64,000 nucleotides of DNA, taken from Mesorhizobium sp. Lineage in GTDB: Bacteria; Pseudomonadota; Alphaproteobacteria; Rhizobiales; Rhizobiaceae. Below are positions 37,230 through 47,240 of this stretch, piece by piece; position 1 is the first letter of the stretch; each line of letters begins with the position of its first letter. The translations under genes were made by a program, and so were the position numbers. Location of the stretch: the NCBI GenBank assembly GCA_004963905.1, contig SUGL01000004.1, positions 62,001-126,000 on the forward strand, in the 5' to 3' direction. The notes under the pieces are model-generated. The model did no database searches. It saw only the letters and a program-made list of their open reading frames with translations, and was not told the DNA's origin.

Positions 37230-37582
37230 GCAGCGTTACGCGTACCAAGCGCCCGCGACACCGTCTCCGGTTCCTTGGCGATGACGCGCAGATAGGCCTG
37301 CGCCGCCTGATCCGGCTCGGTCCTGCCTTGTTCCCAGTCCCTCAACGTGCCGAGTGGAATGAGATAGCGGACGGAAAACTCCTCCTGCGTGAGATGTAGG
37401 GCCCTGCGGATCACCTTGACGCGTGCGACAAGCGACAGGCGCAATCGATCCCTGGTCATGGGCGGATTGTCCTTGTCGGCCAAGGCGCCGGACTCTGCCT
37501 CCGCATCACTCATGTTGCGCAGGCGATCCCAATCGCTTTCAGATTCAGCTTTGGCGTGCTTCGTCATATGCTTTCTGCTCAT
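37226..37582 (-). CDS. HTH antitoxin of the BrnT module (BrnA-like N-terminus)
   Basis: A 118-residue antitoxin. The amino-terminal segment SDWDRLRNMSDAEAESG then ADKDNPPM resembles BrnA antitoxins, and the C-terminal half is an XRE-type HTH (LTQEEFSVRYLIPLGTLRDWEQGR, about 64-88). It overlaps brnT by 38 bases and its stop overlaps the ymdB start. The 37582 start has AGAAGGG; Met6 (37567) is an alternative. BrnA normally carries a ribbon-helix-helix domain, so this is a different DNA-binding fold. Confidence 0.83.
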   Translation of the reverse strand: MSRKHMTKHAKAESESDWDRLRNMSDAEAESGALADKDNPPMTRDRLRLSLVARVKVIRRALHLTQEEFSVRYLIPLGTLRDWEQGRTEPDQAAQAYLRVIAKEPETVSRALGTRNAA

Positions 37583-37826
37583 GGCGTGTCGCCCTTCTGG
37601 CGGAGATCAGTCTTATTCGGTCGCCACGCTCGGTATAAACCACCGTCAGGACCACGCCGTTGATCATACCGATACCAATGAAGCGCTCTTCCTCATAGTC
37701 CATGGAACGGTCGGCATAGTGCAGTCCATGAATGTCATCGAACAGACGCTTGGCATCTGAAAATGCCACTCCATGCTTGGCAAGATTGCTCGCAGCCTTG
37801 TCCCCGTCCCATTCGAACTCGAGCAT
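37545..37826 (-). CDS. brnT: BrnT family ribonuclease toxin
   Basis: A 93-residue BrnT toxin. Marks are FEWDGDKAASNLAKHGVAFSDA (start), RFIGIGMINGVVLTVVYTERGDRIRLISARRATRHEQKAYDE (end), with the His, Arg and Glu residues typical of the RelE-like fold. It cuts mRNA. It sits between 5-FCL (46 bases) and the antitoxin, an unusual toxin-first order that BrnTA does follow. A palindromic operator lies just upstream. Confidence 0.92.
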   Translation of the reverse strand: MLEFEWDGDKAASNLAKHGVAFSDAKRLFDDIHGLHYADRSMDYEEERFIGIGMINGVVLTVVYTERGDRIRLISARRATRHEQKAYDEARQS

Positions 37827-37832
37827 GTTGCC

Positions 37833-37849
37833 CTACTGGATTTCAGTAG
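37833..37849 (-). promoter_or_regulatory. Palindrome upstream of brnT (probable operator)
   Basis: CTACTG (37833-37838) and CAGTAG (37844-37849) are perfect 6-base inverted arms with GATTT between, 7 bases from the brnT ATG. The right place for autoregulation by the antitoxin or complex. Confidence 0.55.
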
Positions 37850-37872
37850 TATTCGCCAGACGGGCGCTTGCG

Positions 37873-38454
37873 TCAAGCGCCGAACCGGCGCAACCCGCTC
37901 TCGGTGAGTATTTCCGGAATGATCACGTCGTGGTTTTCGTCCGGCACCATCGCAACTTCCTGGCAGTCGAAGGCGATGCCGATCATCCGCGGCGTCAGCC
38001 CCTTGTCGGCCAGCCTGGCGATCGCCCGATCGTAATAGCCGGCGCCGTAGCCGATGCGATGGCCGCGCGCGTCGAAGGCGGCAAGCGGCACCAGCATCAG
38101 CGAGGGGTCGAGCACTTCGGCCTCCTCATGCGGCCCGACCGTGCCGAAGCCCATCTCGACCATCGGCGCGCCGTGCACCAGCTCGCGGAACACGATCGTT
38201 GTCTTGTCGAGGATCGCCGGCAGGCAGAGCCTGGCCCCCTTTTCGCGCAGCACGAACATCAGCGGCCGCACGTCGACCTCCGAGCGCATCGGCCAGAAGC
38301 CGGAGATGATCTGGCCGGGCTCGACGGCGATCTCGGCCTTCGCGGTCTCGGCCATTTCGAGCGCGATCTCCACCCGCCAGAATTCATCGAGCGCATCGCG
38401 GCGCGCCAGCGCGTCCTTGCGAAGCTGTTTTTTCAGGTCTTTTGCCGAGGTCAT
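37873..38454 (-). CDS. 5-formyltetrahydrofolate cyclo-ligase
   Basis: A 193-residue 5-FCL that converts 5-formyl-THF to methenyl-THF. Family marks: KKQLRKDALARRDAL at the start, SEVDVRPLMFVLREKGARLCLPA in the middle, and the ATP-binding GYGAGYYDRAIA near 150. Located beside ymdB and a 6S-like RNA in rhizobia; here the BrnT module separates it from ymdB. Confidence 0.94.
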   Translation of the reverse strand: MTSAKDLKKQLRKDALARRDALDEFWRVEIALEMAETAKAEIAVEPGQIISGFWPMRSEVDVRPLMFVLREKGARLCLPAILDKTTIVFRELVHGAPMVEMGFGTVGPHEEAEVLDPSLMLVPLAAFDARGHRIGYGAGYYDRAIARLADKGLTPRMIGIAFDCQEVAMVPDENHDVIIPEILTESGLRRFGA

Positions 38455-38510
38455 GCGCGGACGCTAAAAAAGGCCGGATGTGAATGAAGTTGCAGGAGCG
38501 ACGTTTGCTA

Positions 38511-38685
38511 GCGCGGCTCCCAAAAAAGTCGGGAGAGTGACGATCCACACAACCGGTGGAGAGGTCGATCCCGGGTGCCTACAAAGTAGGTGGGCGCCGT
38601 GTGAGAAAACCCACGGGTCTTCCCAGGGACAGCTCCCTAAGGATCGATAAGGCCCCGGGGATAAGTTTCTCCTGCCGGGAAGCGC
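38511..38685 (-). ncRNA. 6S RNA candidate (ssrS)
   Basis: About 175 bases directly upstream of the 5-FCL gene, where alphaproteobacterial 6S RNA is usually encoded, can fold as a long rod. Outer arms GCGCGGCTCCC (38511) and GGGAAGCGC (38677), then CGATCC (38541) with GGATCG (38641), and an apical CCTAC-AAA-GTAGG hairpin (38578-38590). Bulged segments in between would form the central bubble. A TATATT box (minus strand, near 38702) could be the -10. Strand is assigned by synteny; the fold would work on either strand. Confidence 0.55.
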
Positions 38686-38844
38686 AGACCGCCGGCGCCA
38701 ATATAGGCCGGCGGCTGGCCGAGCGCCAGAAGGACAGCCGGCCGAACGCCGGCAAAATTTGCGTCAGGCATCTTGCGGCGTTGCTATGCCTTGCACAGGC
38801 CGGGCGGCGTCCTTACGGTCGCGGCCGAACGATCAGGAGAAAAA

Positions 38845-39684
<840 letters not shown>

Positions 39685-39754
39685 CGCGGTCCGTGCTCGA
39701 TCCGGCTTTTCCGTCGCGGACAGCCAGATTGCCGACGCCGGTCGAAGGCAAGCG

Positions 39755-41310
39755 TTACGAGCGAGCTTTCGCCGCCCTCCGGGCCGAGCCGTTATCTTCC
39801 TGCAAGCCGACGCTGCCGGGGCCGAAGATCACGAAGCCGATGACCGAAAGAAGGATGACCCCGATCCCGCTGTAGAGCATCACCCAGCCAAAACCGTTGA
39901 CCAGGGCGGCGTGCACGATGGCGCCGGACGGGTCGAGCGTGGCCAGCTTGGGCGAAAACTGCGTCAGACCGTCGAGATTCCCGCCAGCGATCCTTTCCGC
40001 TAGCAAGCGCAGTTGGTCCCCGTCGATCGCGGCCCCGAATGCGTTTCGCAGATGGGAAACGATCCCCTGCGTCAACAGCAGGCCGAGCACCGCGATGTTG
40101 ATGGCCAGAGTGATCAGGCGCGCGCTGATGTCGATGCCCGACGCCATGCCCGCGCGATCGGGCGACACCGATCCGGTCGTGGTATGGGTGGTCGGCGAAT
40201 TGGTCAGGCCGATGCCTATGCCGGCGATCAGCGTGCCGGGCAGCATGGTCAGCCAGCTGGCGCCGTCGAGCCCCGAGCCGATCCGCATGGCGATGAACCC
40301 GATCCCCAATGTCAGCAGCCCGAGCGGCACCGCGACCCGCGCCTGATAGCGGGCGCGCAGGCGCTCGGCGATCGGCGGCATCAGCATGAAGGGGAGCGTG
40401 TAGGCGAGCAGCAGCAGGCCTGTCGTGGTGCTGTCGTAGCCGAGAACGCCCGAGAAATAGATCGGCAGGTAGATGATGAACGGCCAATAGCTGAAATTCA
40501 TGCCGATGGCGCCCATGATCGCGCCTGAGAACTGGCGGATGCGGAACACGGAGAAATCGAACATCGGATAGGAACTGATCCTCTCCGCGACGAGGAACGC
40601 GATGAAGGAGACGGCCGCCGCGGCCGTTACGCCGACGCGGACACCCAAGCCGAGCTCTGCCCCTTGGGTGATCAGATAGGAGAAACCGAATACCGCGAGC
40701 GAGAGCGTCAGCATGCCGGCCCAATCGAGCTTCTGGGCATTGCGGTCGCGCGATTCCGTGACCCCGGCGCCGATGAAGGCCAAAGCGAGGACCGCAAGCG
40801 GCACGTGGATCAGGAACACCCACTGCCAACTCGACAGCGCGACGATGAAGCCGCCGATCGCGGGCCCGAAGCCGAGGCCGATGCCCGAGACGACGCTCCA
40901 GGCGACAAACGCCTTGCCGCGTTCGCGGCCGTCCTGGAACTGGTGCGACAGCACCGCGACGCTGCAGGTCAGCATCGCTCCGCCGGCGAGGCCTTGCAGG
41001 AAGCGCGCGATGATCAAGAGCGGCGCGCTCGGCGCAAGGCCGCACAGCAGCGAGGCGAGCCCGAAGGCGACAGTGGTGGTCACCATCACCCGTTTGCGCC
41101 CGAAACGGTCGGCCACCGTTCCCGTCGCCATGAGGACGTCGTGCAGGCAATGGTGTAGGCGTTCATGATCCATTGCAGGTCCTTGAAACTGGCCGCAAGC
41201 ACGCTTTCCAGCTTCGGGAGGATCACCGGCACGCTGGAGATTTCGAGGCCGAACAGCAGCGAGGCAAGGCAAACGCCCGTAAGCGCGATGGTGTTTCGGT
41301 GAAACGTCAT
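39755..41310 (-). pseudogene. MFS drug transporter (DHA2/EmrB type), frameshifted
   Basis: Two frames together make one 14-helix DHA2 pump. The first frame carries MTFHRNTIALTG through MNAYTIACTT, then breaks near 41131-41145; the second continues with VLMATGTVADRFGRKRV to the end (39755). One missing G in ACGACG(G)TCC would restore the frame. If real, the pump is inactive; a sequencing error is the alternative. Divergent from a LysR gene, its likely regulator. Confidence 0.8.
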
Positions 41311-41437
41311 GTCGATCACTTTCAGTCTGAGCCTTGAGGGATGAGCACCGCTCTTCAACGGCGGTCGCCGAGGACATAGAGGAGGCTTGACCATGAAAAA
41401 AGGCTATGCGTAACTATTTCAGAAATGACAAAATGGA

Positions 41438-42307
41438 ATGCACTCAATGACCAGCCTTGACGTCGATGCCGTGCGGACCTTCGTGATGGTGGCCGACTTG
41501 CAGAGCTTCACGCGCGCGGCTGCCGCACTCGGCAGCACACAGGCCACGATCAGCGTCAAGCTGCGCCGGCTGGAGGAGAAGCTGGGCGCACGTTTGATCG
41601 AGCGAACCCCGCGTCGCGTGAGCCTTTCGGCAAGGGGAGCCGTCTTCCTGCCCGCTGCGCGCGAGTTCCTTGCCGCTCATGAGCGCGCCATGGCCGAGTT
41701 TTCCGCCGCACCGTGCCGCCTTGCGCTCGGCTTTGTCGACCACGTCGCCGGACCGGAGCTTTCCGTGCTTCTGGCGCAGCTTCACGCGCATGATCCGTCG
41801 CTAGCGCTCAGCATGAGGATCGAGACCTCCTCTCTGCTGGAGGAAGCCTTCGATCGCGGCGAGCTGGATGCGGTGATCGTCCACCGCGAAAGCGACCGCC
41901 GGGGCAAGACACTCTCGCGCACGCAATATGGCTGGTTCGCCGCGCCCACATTCGAGTGGCGGCGCGGGACGCCGCTGCGCCTGGCGCTGTTGAGCACCGC
42001 ATGCACCTGTCCGGATCGTCTGAGAGCGATCGAGGCGCTGGACCGGGCCGGCATCGCTTGGGACGAGGCGTTCCTGGGCGGCGGCGGCAAAGCCGTCAAC
42101 ATCGCGGTGTCCGCGGGTTTTGCCGTTGCCGCGCTTGCCCATCGCGTCGTTCCTCACGGCCTGGTCGATGTCGGCCGCAAGCTGGGCCTGCCGCCAATTC
42201 CGTCTTCCGAGATCGTCTTGCACTCGCACGCCCTGGCGCCGCGGGCGCGAGAGGCGCTCAACATGCTCGCCACCGCATTTCGCGAGTACAATTTGCCGCC
42301 GGGATAG
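41438..42307 (+). CDS. LysR family transcriptional regulator
   Basis: A 289-residue LysR-type regulator. HTH: VRTFVMVADLQSFTRAAAALGSTQATISVKLRRLEEKLGARLIER (about 13-60), then a periplasmic-binding-like effector domain. It is divergent from the broken MFS pump, which it probably controls. The start could also be Met4 (41447). Confidence 0.93.
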   Translation: MHSMTSLDVDAVRTFVMVADLQSFTRAAAALGSTQATISVKLRRLEEKLGARLIERTPRRVSLSARGAVFLPAAREFLAAHERAMAEFSAAPCRLALGFVDHVAGPELSVLLAQLHAHDPSLALSMRIETSSLLEEAFDRGELDAVIVHRESDRRGKTLSRTQYGWFAAPTFEWRRGTPLRLALLSTACTCPDRLRAIEALDRAGIAWDEAFLGGGGKAVNIAVSAGFAVAALAHRVVPHGLVDVGRKLGLPPIPSSEIVLHSHALAPRAREALNMLATAFREYNLPPG

Positions 42308-42367
42308 GGCAAAGGAGTCTCCTGGCCCTGATTCCATTGCCGGGTTCAGGCTTCGGAGGAGAATGAA

Positions 42368-42814
42368 ATGTCCGAGATCACCGTCCGCCCGCTCGCCCAG
42401 TCCGATCACGCCGACTGGCGCCGCCTGTGGACCGCATACCTCACCTTTTATGAGACCAAGCTGCCGGGCGCGGTTTACGACGTCACCTGGAAACGCCTCT
42501 TCACGCCTGGCGAGTTCGAGCCGAAAGGTTTCATCGCCACGCTCGACAGCAAGGCCGTGGGCCTGACCCACTATCTCTATCACCGCTCCTGCTGGTCCGA
42601 GGTCAACAACTGCTATCTGCAGGACCTGTTCGCCGACCCCGAAGTGCGCGGCAAGGGCGTCGGCGCTGCCTTGATCAAAGCCGTGCAACAGGAGGCCGGC
42701 AAGATCGGCGTTAAGAACGTCTACTGGATGACGCACGAGACCAACGCCGCCGCACGCCGGCTCTATGATCATGTGGCAAGGCGCACGGGCTTCATCGAAT
42801 ACGATCTTTTGTGA
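42368..42814 (+). CDS. GNAT family N-acetyltransferase
   Basis: A 148-residue GNAT enzyme. Start SEITVRPLAQSDHADWRRLW, CoA loop DLFADPEVRGKGVGAALIKAV (RGKGVG, about 95-100), end WMTHETNAAARRLYDHVARRTGFIEYDLL. Similar to histone/aminoglycoside-type GNATs. Substrate unknown. GGAGGAG lies upstream of the ATG. It lies 60 bases after LysR. Confidence 0.9.
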   Translation: MSEITVRPLAQSDHADWRRLWTAYLTFYETKLPGAVYDVTWKRLFTPGEFEPKGFIATLDSKAVGLTHYLYHRSCWSEVNNCYLQDLFADPEVRGKGVGAALIKAVQQEAGKIGVKNVYWMTHETNAAARRLYDHVARRTGFIEYDLL

Positions 42815-42827
42815 GGGGCAGCGCCGG

Positions 42828-42858
42828 TTGAAACCGTTCTTGTTGCGCAATATATTGC
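42828..42858 (+). promoter_or_regulatory. hicAB promoter with palindrome on the -10 box
   Basis: TTGAAA (42828-42833) and TATATT (42851-42856) are separated by exactly 17 bases. The 12-base perfect palindrome GCAATATATTGC (42847-42858) covers the -10. HicB binding here would block RNA polymerase. Confidence 0.75.
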
Positions 42859-42874
42859 GTATTGAGGCGCCACC

Positions 42875-43069
42875 TTGCCGCTGATCGAAGCCAACACGCG
42901 CAAGATCATAGCGAGGCTGCTGCGCGACGGCTGGACGAATGTCGGTGGCGGCAAGCATGATAAATACGAGCACCCGGACAAGCCGGATGTGACGATTATC
43001 GTGCCGCGGCACCGCGAGCAATCGCCAGGTGTTGCACGCTCGATCGCCAAGCTCGCCGGATGGATTTGA
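42875..43069 (+). CDS. hicA: HicA-family mRNA interferase toxin
   Basis: A 64-residue HicA toxin with a double-stranded-RNA-binding-like fold. ARLLRDGWTNVGGGKHDKYEHPDKPDVTIIVPRH shows the expected Gly-Gly-x-His catalytic region. It begins at TTG 42875 (GAGG upstream). It is followed by hicB and driven by the palindromic promoter just upstream. Confidence 0.85.
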   Translation: MPLIEANTRKIIARLLRDGWTNVGGGKHDKYEHPDKPDVTIIVPRHREQSPGVARSIAKLAGWI

Positions 43070-43080
43070 GGCCTGATCAC

Positions 43081-43485
43081 ATGACGCACTATGTTGGAAT
43101 TCTGGACGGTGTGGAGGACGTTTGGGGAATCCGGATCCCTGACCTTCCAGGTTGCCACGGTGGCGGTGCCAGCCCCGAGGAAGCGATTGTCGATGCAACA
43201 TCGGCGGTTCGCGAATGGGCTGAAACTCGGTTGGCAAAACGGATTTCGCTGCCCAAAGCGCGAACGGTGACGGACCTGCTACGATCAGGTGAGATTGATA
43301 GCGCCGCGGGTGAATCCGCCGTCATGATCCCACTGCTGATCGACTCCGGTCGACCAGTCCGGGCAAATCTGTCGTTGGACGCGGGTTTGCTTGCGGCGAT
43401 CGATGCCGAAGCGAGCCGCCGGGGCCTGACACGCTCTGCCTTCATCGCAAGCGCCGCACGTGAAAAGATCGAGGGGCGCAGATAG
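43081..43485 (+). CDS. hicB: HicB-family antitoxin
   Basis: A 134-residue HicB antitoxin. The start HYVGILDGVEDVWGIRIPDLPGCHGGG is the degenerate RNase H-like fold; EEAIVDATSAVREWAETRLA follows. The C-terminal RANLSLDAGLLAAIDAEASRRGLTRSAFI is a ribbon-helix-helix DNA-binding domain. A start at 43060 overlapping hicA is possible. Confidence 0.88.
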   Translation: MTHYVGILDGVEDVWGIRIPDLPGCHGGGASPEEAIVDATSAVREWAETRLAKRISLPKARTVTDLLRSGEIDSAAGESAVMIPLLIDSGRPVRANLSLDAGLLAAIDAEASRRGLTRSAFIASAAREKIEGRR

Positions 43486-43495
43486 CAGCCTAGCT

Positions 43496-44686
43496 ATGTT
43501 CATCCCCTTCTTCCTCGAACTGAAGGCCGCGCGGGTTCCCGTTTCGCTCAGGGAATATCTGTCGCTGCTGGAAGGCCTGGAAGCGGGATTGGTCGACTAT
43601 GACGTCGAGGCTTTCTACTATCTTGCACGCTCGGCGCTGGTGAAGGACGAGCGCCACATCGACCGCTTCGACCAGGTCTTCGCGCATGTCTTCAAGGGTG
43701 TCGAAGCGCTTGCCGGGCCGGATGCCGTCGATGTCGCCCAGATCCCCGAGGAATGGCTGCGACGTCTTGCTGAAAAGCATCTGACCGACGAGGAGAAAAA
43801 ACTGGTCGAGGCACTGGGCGGATTCGACAAGCTGATGGAGACGCTGAAACAGCGTCTGGAGGAGCAGAAGGGCCGGCATCAGGGCGGCTCGAAATGGATC
43901 GGCACCGGCGGCACCTCGCCCTTCGGCGCCTATGGCTACAACCCGGAAGGCGTGCGCATCGGCCAGCACGAGAGCCGGCACCGCCGCGCGGTGAAGGTCT
44001 GGGACAAGCGCGAGTTCAAGAACTTCGACGATGCGGTCGAGCTCGGCACCCGCAACATCAAGGTCGCGCTGAAGCGCCTGCGCCGCTGGGTGCGTGAGGG
44101 CGCCGAGGAAGAGTTCGATCTGCCCGGCACCATTCATGCCACCGCCGAGCACGGCTATCTGGACGTCAGGACGCGGCCCGAGCGGCGCAACGCGGTGAAG
44201 CTGTTGATGTTCTTCGATGTCGGCGGCTCGATGGACGATCACATCAAAAGCGTCGAGGAATTGTTCTCGGCCGCCCGCGCCGAATTTCGCCAGCTCGAAT
44301 ATTTCTACTTCCACAACTGCCTTTACGAGCGCGTCTGGAAGGACAATCGCAGACGCCTCGCCGAGACGATCCCGACCTTCGACCTGCTGCACAAATACGG
44401 GCCCGACTACAAGGTGATCGTCGTCGGCGACGCCTCGATGAGCCCCTACGAGATCGCCCATCCCGGAGGCTCCGTCGAGCACTGGAATCCGGAAGCCGGC
44501 GGCGTCTGGCTCGCGCGGCTTTTGCAGCAATGGCCGAACGCGGTCTGGCTGAATCCTGAAGCAGAGAAGAACTGGCGCTACACCCACTCCATCGCGATGA
44601 TCAGCGATATTTTCGGCGGCCGCATGTTCCCGCTCACGCTCGCCGGACTCGAGGCCGCTACGAAGCAGTTGTCGCGCAAGCACTAG
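43496..44686 (+). CDS. VWA domain (CoxE-like) protein, MoxR partner
   Basis: A 396-residue VWA protein of the CoxE-like group. Residues about 1-190 are the helical amino-terminal part ([26 protein letters not shown]), then the VWA fold from about 225 with [13 protein letters not shown], where the MIDAS motif is DxGxS rather than DxSxS. It is normally adjacent to moxR; here hicAB and other genes intervene. Only 10 bases separate it from hicB and no Shine-Dalgarno site is clear, so it may rely on read-through from hicAB. Start at 43496. Confidence 0.88.
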   Translation: MFIPFFLELKAARVPVSLREYLSLLEGLEAGLVDYDVEAFYYLARSALVKDERHIDRFDQVFAHVFKGVEALAGPDAVDVAQIPEEWLRRLAEKHLTDEEKKLVEALGGFDKLMETLKQRLEEQKGRHQGGSKWIGTGGTSPFGAYGYNPEGVRIGQHESRHRRAVKVWDKREFKNFDDAVELGTRNIKVALKRLRRWVREGAEEEFDLPGTIHATAEHGYLDVRTRPERRNAVKLLMFFDVGGSMDDHIKSVEELFSAARAEFRQLEYFYFHNCLYERVWKDNRRRLAETIPTFDLLHKYGPDYKVIVVGDASMSPYEIAHPGGSVEHWNPEAGGVWLARLLQQWPNAVWLNPEAEKNWRYTHSIAMISDIFGGRMFPLTLAGLEAATKQLSRKH

Positions 44687-44780
44687 ACTACTGCCGCTGG
44701 CAGCGCCTGTAACAAATGCCTATGTTTGCGCGAATACAGGCTGCCAACCAACAACGAGCCGCCAGGGCCGAGGAGATTTC

Positions 44781-45185
44781 ATGGACACCCACGCCTATCC
44801 CGTCACCCGCACCGACGCCGAGTGGCGCGCCCGGCTGACGCCGGAGCAGTACGCCGTCATGCGCAACCACGGCACCGAGCGTCCCGGCAGCTGCGCCCTG
44901 CTTTACGAGAAGCGCGCCGGCACTTTCTTCTGCGTCGGCTGCGACCAGCCGCTGTTCGAATCCAAGCTGAAGTTCGAGAGCGGCACCGGCTGGCCGAGCT
45001 TCAACGACCCGGTCCCGGGTTCGATCGAGACCACCGTCGACCGCAGCTACGGCATGGTCCGCACCGAATGCCATTGCTCGCGTTGCGGCAGCCATCTCGG
45101 CCACGTCTTCGAGGACGGCCCGCCGCCGACCGGCCTGCGCTACTGCATCAACGGCGTGGCGCTGCGCTTCGAGCCGTCGGCCTGA
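44781..45185 (+). CDS. msrB: Peptide-methionine (R)-S-oxide reductase MsrB
   Basis: A 134-residue MsrB that reduces methionine-R-sulfoxide in proteins. Zinc-binding CxxC pairs in [11 protein letters not shown] and [14 protein letters not shown], plus the catalytic Cys in [13 protein letters not shown]. Located after the VWA gene, 94 bases away, and ends with a terminator. Confidence 0.97.
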   Translation: MDTHAYPVTRTDAEWRARLTPEQYAVMRNHGTERPGSCALLYEKRAGTFFCVGCDQPLFESKLKFESGTGWPSFNDPVPGSIETTVDRSYGMVRTECHCSRCGSHLGHVFEDGPPPTGLRYCINGVALRFEPSA

Positions 45186-45214
45186 CCGGCGCCTGATCGA
45201 CAGTTCCAAGGAAG

Positions 45215-45240
45215 GGGCGGCTTCGGCCGCCCTTTTTGTT
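45215..45240 (+). terminator. Rho-independent terminator after msrB
   Basis: GGGCGGC (45215-45221) pairs with GCCGCCC (45226-45232) around TTCG, then TTTTTGTTTG. Confidence 0.92.
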
Positions 45241-45261
45241 TGCGCGGAAGCCTGGGTTCGC

Positions 45262-45609
45262 TCACGCAACAACCGTCGCGATCAGCCAGAGCGCCGAGCC
45301 CAGCATCATCAGCGAGGCCTTGGCGCCGCCGGTTCTCTCCGCCGTCCGCCAGACGGCAAGGGTGAGGAAGATGTTGTAGGGTACAGGGAGGAGATGCACC
45401 GCAAGAACCAGCCAGAGCGGCAGCTTCAGCCCGAGCAGGACGAGCGCCGTCCCCGACGAGGCGATGTTGACCGCCGTGCCGGTCAAGAGCATGTCGCGCC
45501 AGAACAACCGGTCGAGCGGTGCTCGACCTTGCCAGCGCATGCGCAAGAAGCCCGCCGCCCCGCGGTCGGTCTTCGCGGGCGCGGCGCCTTCGAGTCCAGG
45601 CTTGTCCAT
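45262..45609 (-). CDS. Small membrane protein, unknown
   Basis: A 115-residue protein with three predicted helices (about 38-58, 60-80, 95-112). I do not recognise the family. Start MDKPGLEGAAPA at 45609 has TGAGG upstream; the longer frame (to 45699) is less likely. It is convergent to msrB and divergent from arsC. Confidence 0.65.
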   Translation of the reverse strand: MDKPGLEGAAPAKTDRGAAGFLRMRWQGRAPLDRLFWRDMLLTGTAVNIASSGTALVLLGLKLPLWLVLAVHLLPVPYNIFLTLAVWRTAERTGGAKASLMMLGSALWLIATVVA

Positions 45610-45768
45610 CAATCGAGCCTCATGGAACCACACGAACGTTTCGAACCCGCATGTCGCAATATCCGGCGCAGACGAAACAGAAACTGACTGCCAAAGCACG
45701 TATCATCACGAAGCCGTGACCCACATCGTGTTCTGTCATTTGCACCCGCAAACACAGAGAGGTTCGAA

Positions 45769-46278
45769 ATGAGCGGTCAAGTCTACAACGTTCTTTTTCT
45801 CTGCAACGCCAACTCGGCCCGCTCGATCATGGGCGAGGCCATTCTCAACCGGCTCGGAGCCGGCCGTTTCAAGGCCTATTCGGCCGGCGCGAACCCCAGA
45901 GGCACCGTCAACCCATACACGCTTCAGCTGCTGGAGAGCCTGAACTACGATACGTCCTTCGCCCGCTCGAAGAGCTGGGACGAGTTTTCGGGGCCGGGCG
46001 CGCCGGAGATGAACTTCATCTTTACCGTCTGCGACAGCGCGGCGAACGAAAGCTGTCCGGTCTGGCCCGGCCATCCGATGACGGCGCTTTGGGCGGTGCC
46101 GGATCCGGCCAAGGCCGCCGGAAAGGATGCCGAGCAGCATCTGGCCTTTGCCGATGCCTTCCGCATGATGAGCAACCGCATCGGCCTGTTCGTAAACCTG
46201 CCGATAAATTCGCTCGACCGCATGGCGCTGCAGCAGCATCTCGAAGAGATCGGCCGCGACCAGTCACGAGCGGGTTGA
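45769..46278 (+). CDS. arsC: Arsenate reductase / low-MW phosphatase-like protein
   Basis: A 169-residue ArsC of the low-molecular-weight phosphatase fold. The CX5R loop is LCNANSARSIMGEA (Cys12, Arg18). Other marks are FIFTVCDSAANESCPVWPGHP, with the recycling cysteines, and the C-terminal helix. It should reduce arsenate with thioredoxin. GAGAGG lies upstream. No other ars gene is in the window. Confidence 0.85.
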   Translation: MSGQVYNVLFLCNANSARSIMGEAILNRLGAGRFKAYSAGANPRGTVNPYTLQLLESLNYDTSFARSKSWDEFSGPGAPEMNFIFTVCDSAANESCPVWPGHPMTALWAVPDPAKAAGKDAEQHLAFADAFRMMSNRIGLFVNLPINSLDRMALQQHLEEIGRDQSRAG

Positions 46279-46298
46279 GCCTCAGCGAAGCGCTGGAT

Positions 46299-46748
46299 CT
46301 ACGACCGGGCTTCGTCGCCAAGAACCGCGAGGATGGCCTGCTCGAATCGCGAGCATTCCGTCACCAGCCAGTCGGCCATGGCCGGCCAGTTGTCCTCGGC
46401 GAAACAGTTGACCCGCCACTGCGAATTGATGCCGAGATTCTGCGCGCTCTGCTCCGGCCTGAGCTTCAGCCGCGCCTCGATCGCCGGCTGGAACGGCTTC
46501 AGCCGTGTCCAGACCTCCGTCGCGCCGAGCTTCTCGTTGCGGCCGAAGAAGACGCCGACCACGTTCTCGCTGGGCGCGACATACATGGACAGCACCAGAG
46601 CGAACTCCGGCAGCCCGCGCTGCCAGAACCAGGGCCCGCGCCTTGCCAGCCGGGCTCTTTGTTCCGGATGCCGCTCGGCGAACAGTGTCCAGAAACCGCG
46701 ATGGCGGAACTCCGAAGCGCGATGGCCGCCGAAGTCGAACTCGTTCAT
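46299..46748 (-). CDS. Conserved hypothetical protein
   Basis: A 149-residue soluble protein I do not recognise. It has NEFDFGGHRASEFRHRGFWTLFAERHP at the start and FFGRNEKLGATEVWTRLKPFQPAIEARL in the middle, a mixed alpha/beta composition. There is some likeness to DUF4268 domains, but I am not certain. Start at 46748; the upstream frame runs into gapR. Confidence 0.6.
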   Translation of the reverse strand: MNEFDFGGHRASEFRHRGFWTLFAERHPEQRARLARRGPWFWQRGLPEFALVLSMYVAPSENVVGVFFGRNEKLGATEVWTRLKPFQPAIEARLKLRPEQSAQNLGINSQWRVNCFAEDNWPAMADWLVTECSRFEQAILAVLGDEARS

Positions 46749-46770
46749 GGCCGGCTCCCGGCCATGAATC

Positions 46771-47031
46771 TCAGACCATCCCGAGAGCGGCCTTGTAGAG
46801 GTCGAGGATCGACTCCTCCTCCTGGCGCTCGGCCTGGTCCTTCTTGCGCAGCCGGATGATGGTGCGGATCGCCTTGGTGTCGAAGCCGGTGCCCTTGGCC
46901 TCGGCATAGACGTCCTTGATGTCGTCGGAAATCGTCTTCTTCTCTTCCTCGAGCCGCTCGATGCGCTCGATGATGGCGCGCAGCTGGCCGGCGGCTACAG
47001 TCTGGCTGGTCTCGGTGATCTCGTCGGCCAT
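46771..47031 (-). CDS. gapR: GapR-like nucleoid protein (DUF2312)
   Basis: An 86-residue DUF2312 protein, the GapR family of alphaproteobacteria; Caulobacter GapR is a tetramer that binds overtwisted, AT-rich DNA ahead of replication. [44 protein letters not shown] is diagnostic, starting at about residue 11. Start at 47031 has GGAGAG. Its product should be abundant and DNA-bound. Followed by the hypothetical gene, 22 bases away. Confidence 0.94.
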   Translation of the reverse strand: MADEITETSQTVAAGQLRAIIERIERLEEEKKTISDDIKDVYAEAKGTGFDTKAIRTIIRLRKKDQAERQEEESILDLYKAALGMV

Positions 47032-47240
47032 TTTTCTCTCCACGTCGTTTCCTCTCCGGCGACTCGCAAAGGGAGGCCGGCAAATTCGAGCGGGTTCGAT
47101 GCCCGAGCCGGCGCGGCGGGTCAAGCCGTTATTGGTGCGGCACGAAGGGTCGGTTTGCAGGTTGGCGCCGCCAGCGTTGGTAGGGTATGGATCAACCGGC
47201 TGCAATTATCCGTCCGAAGCCTCACTGCCTTCCAACTAAC

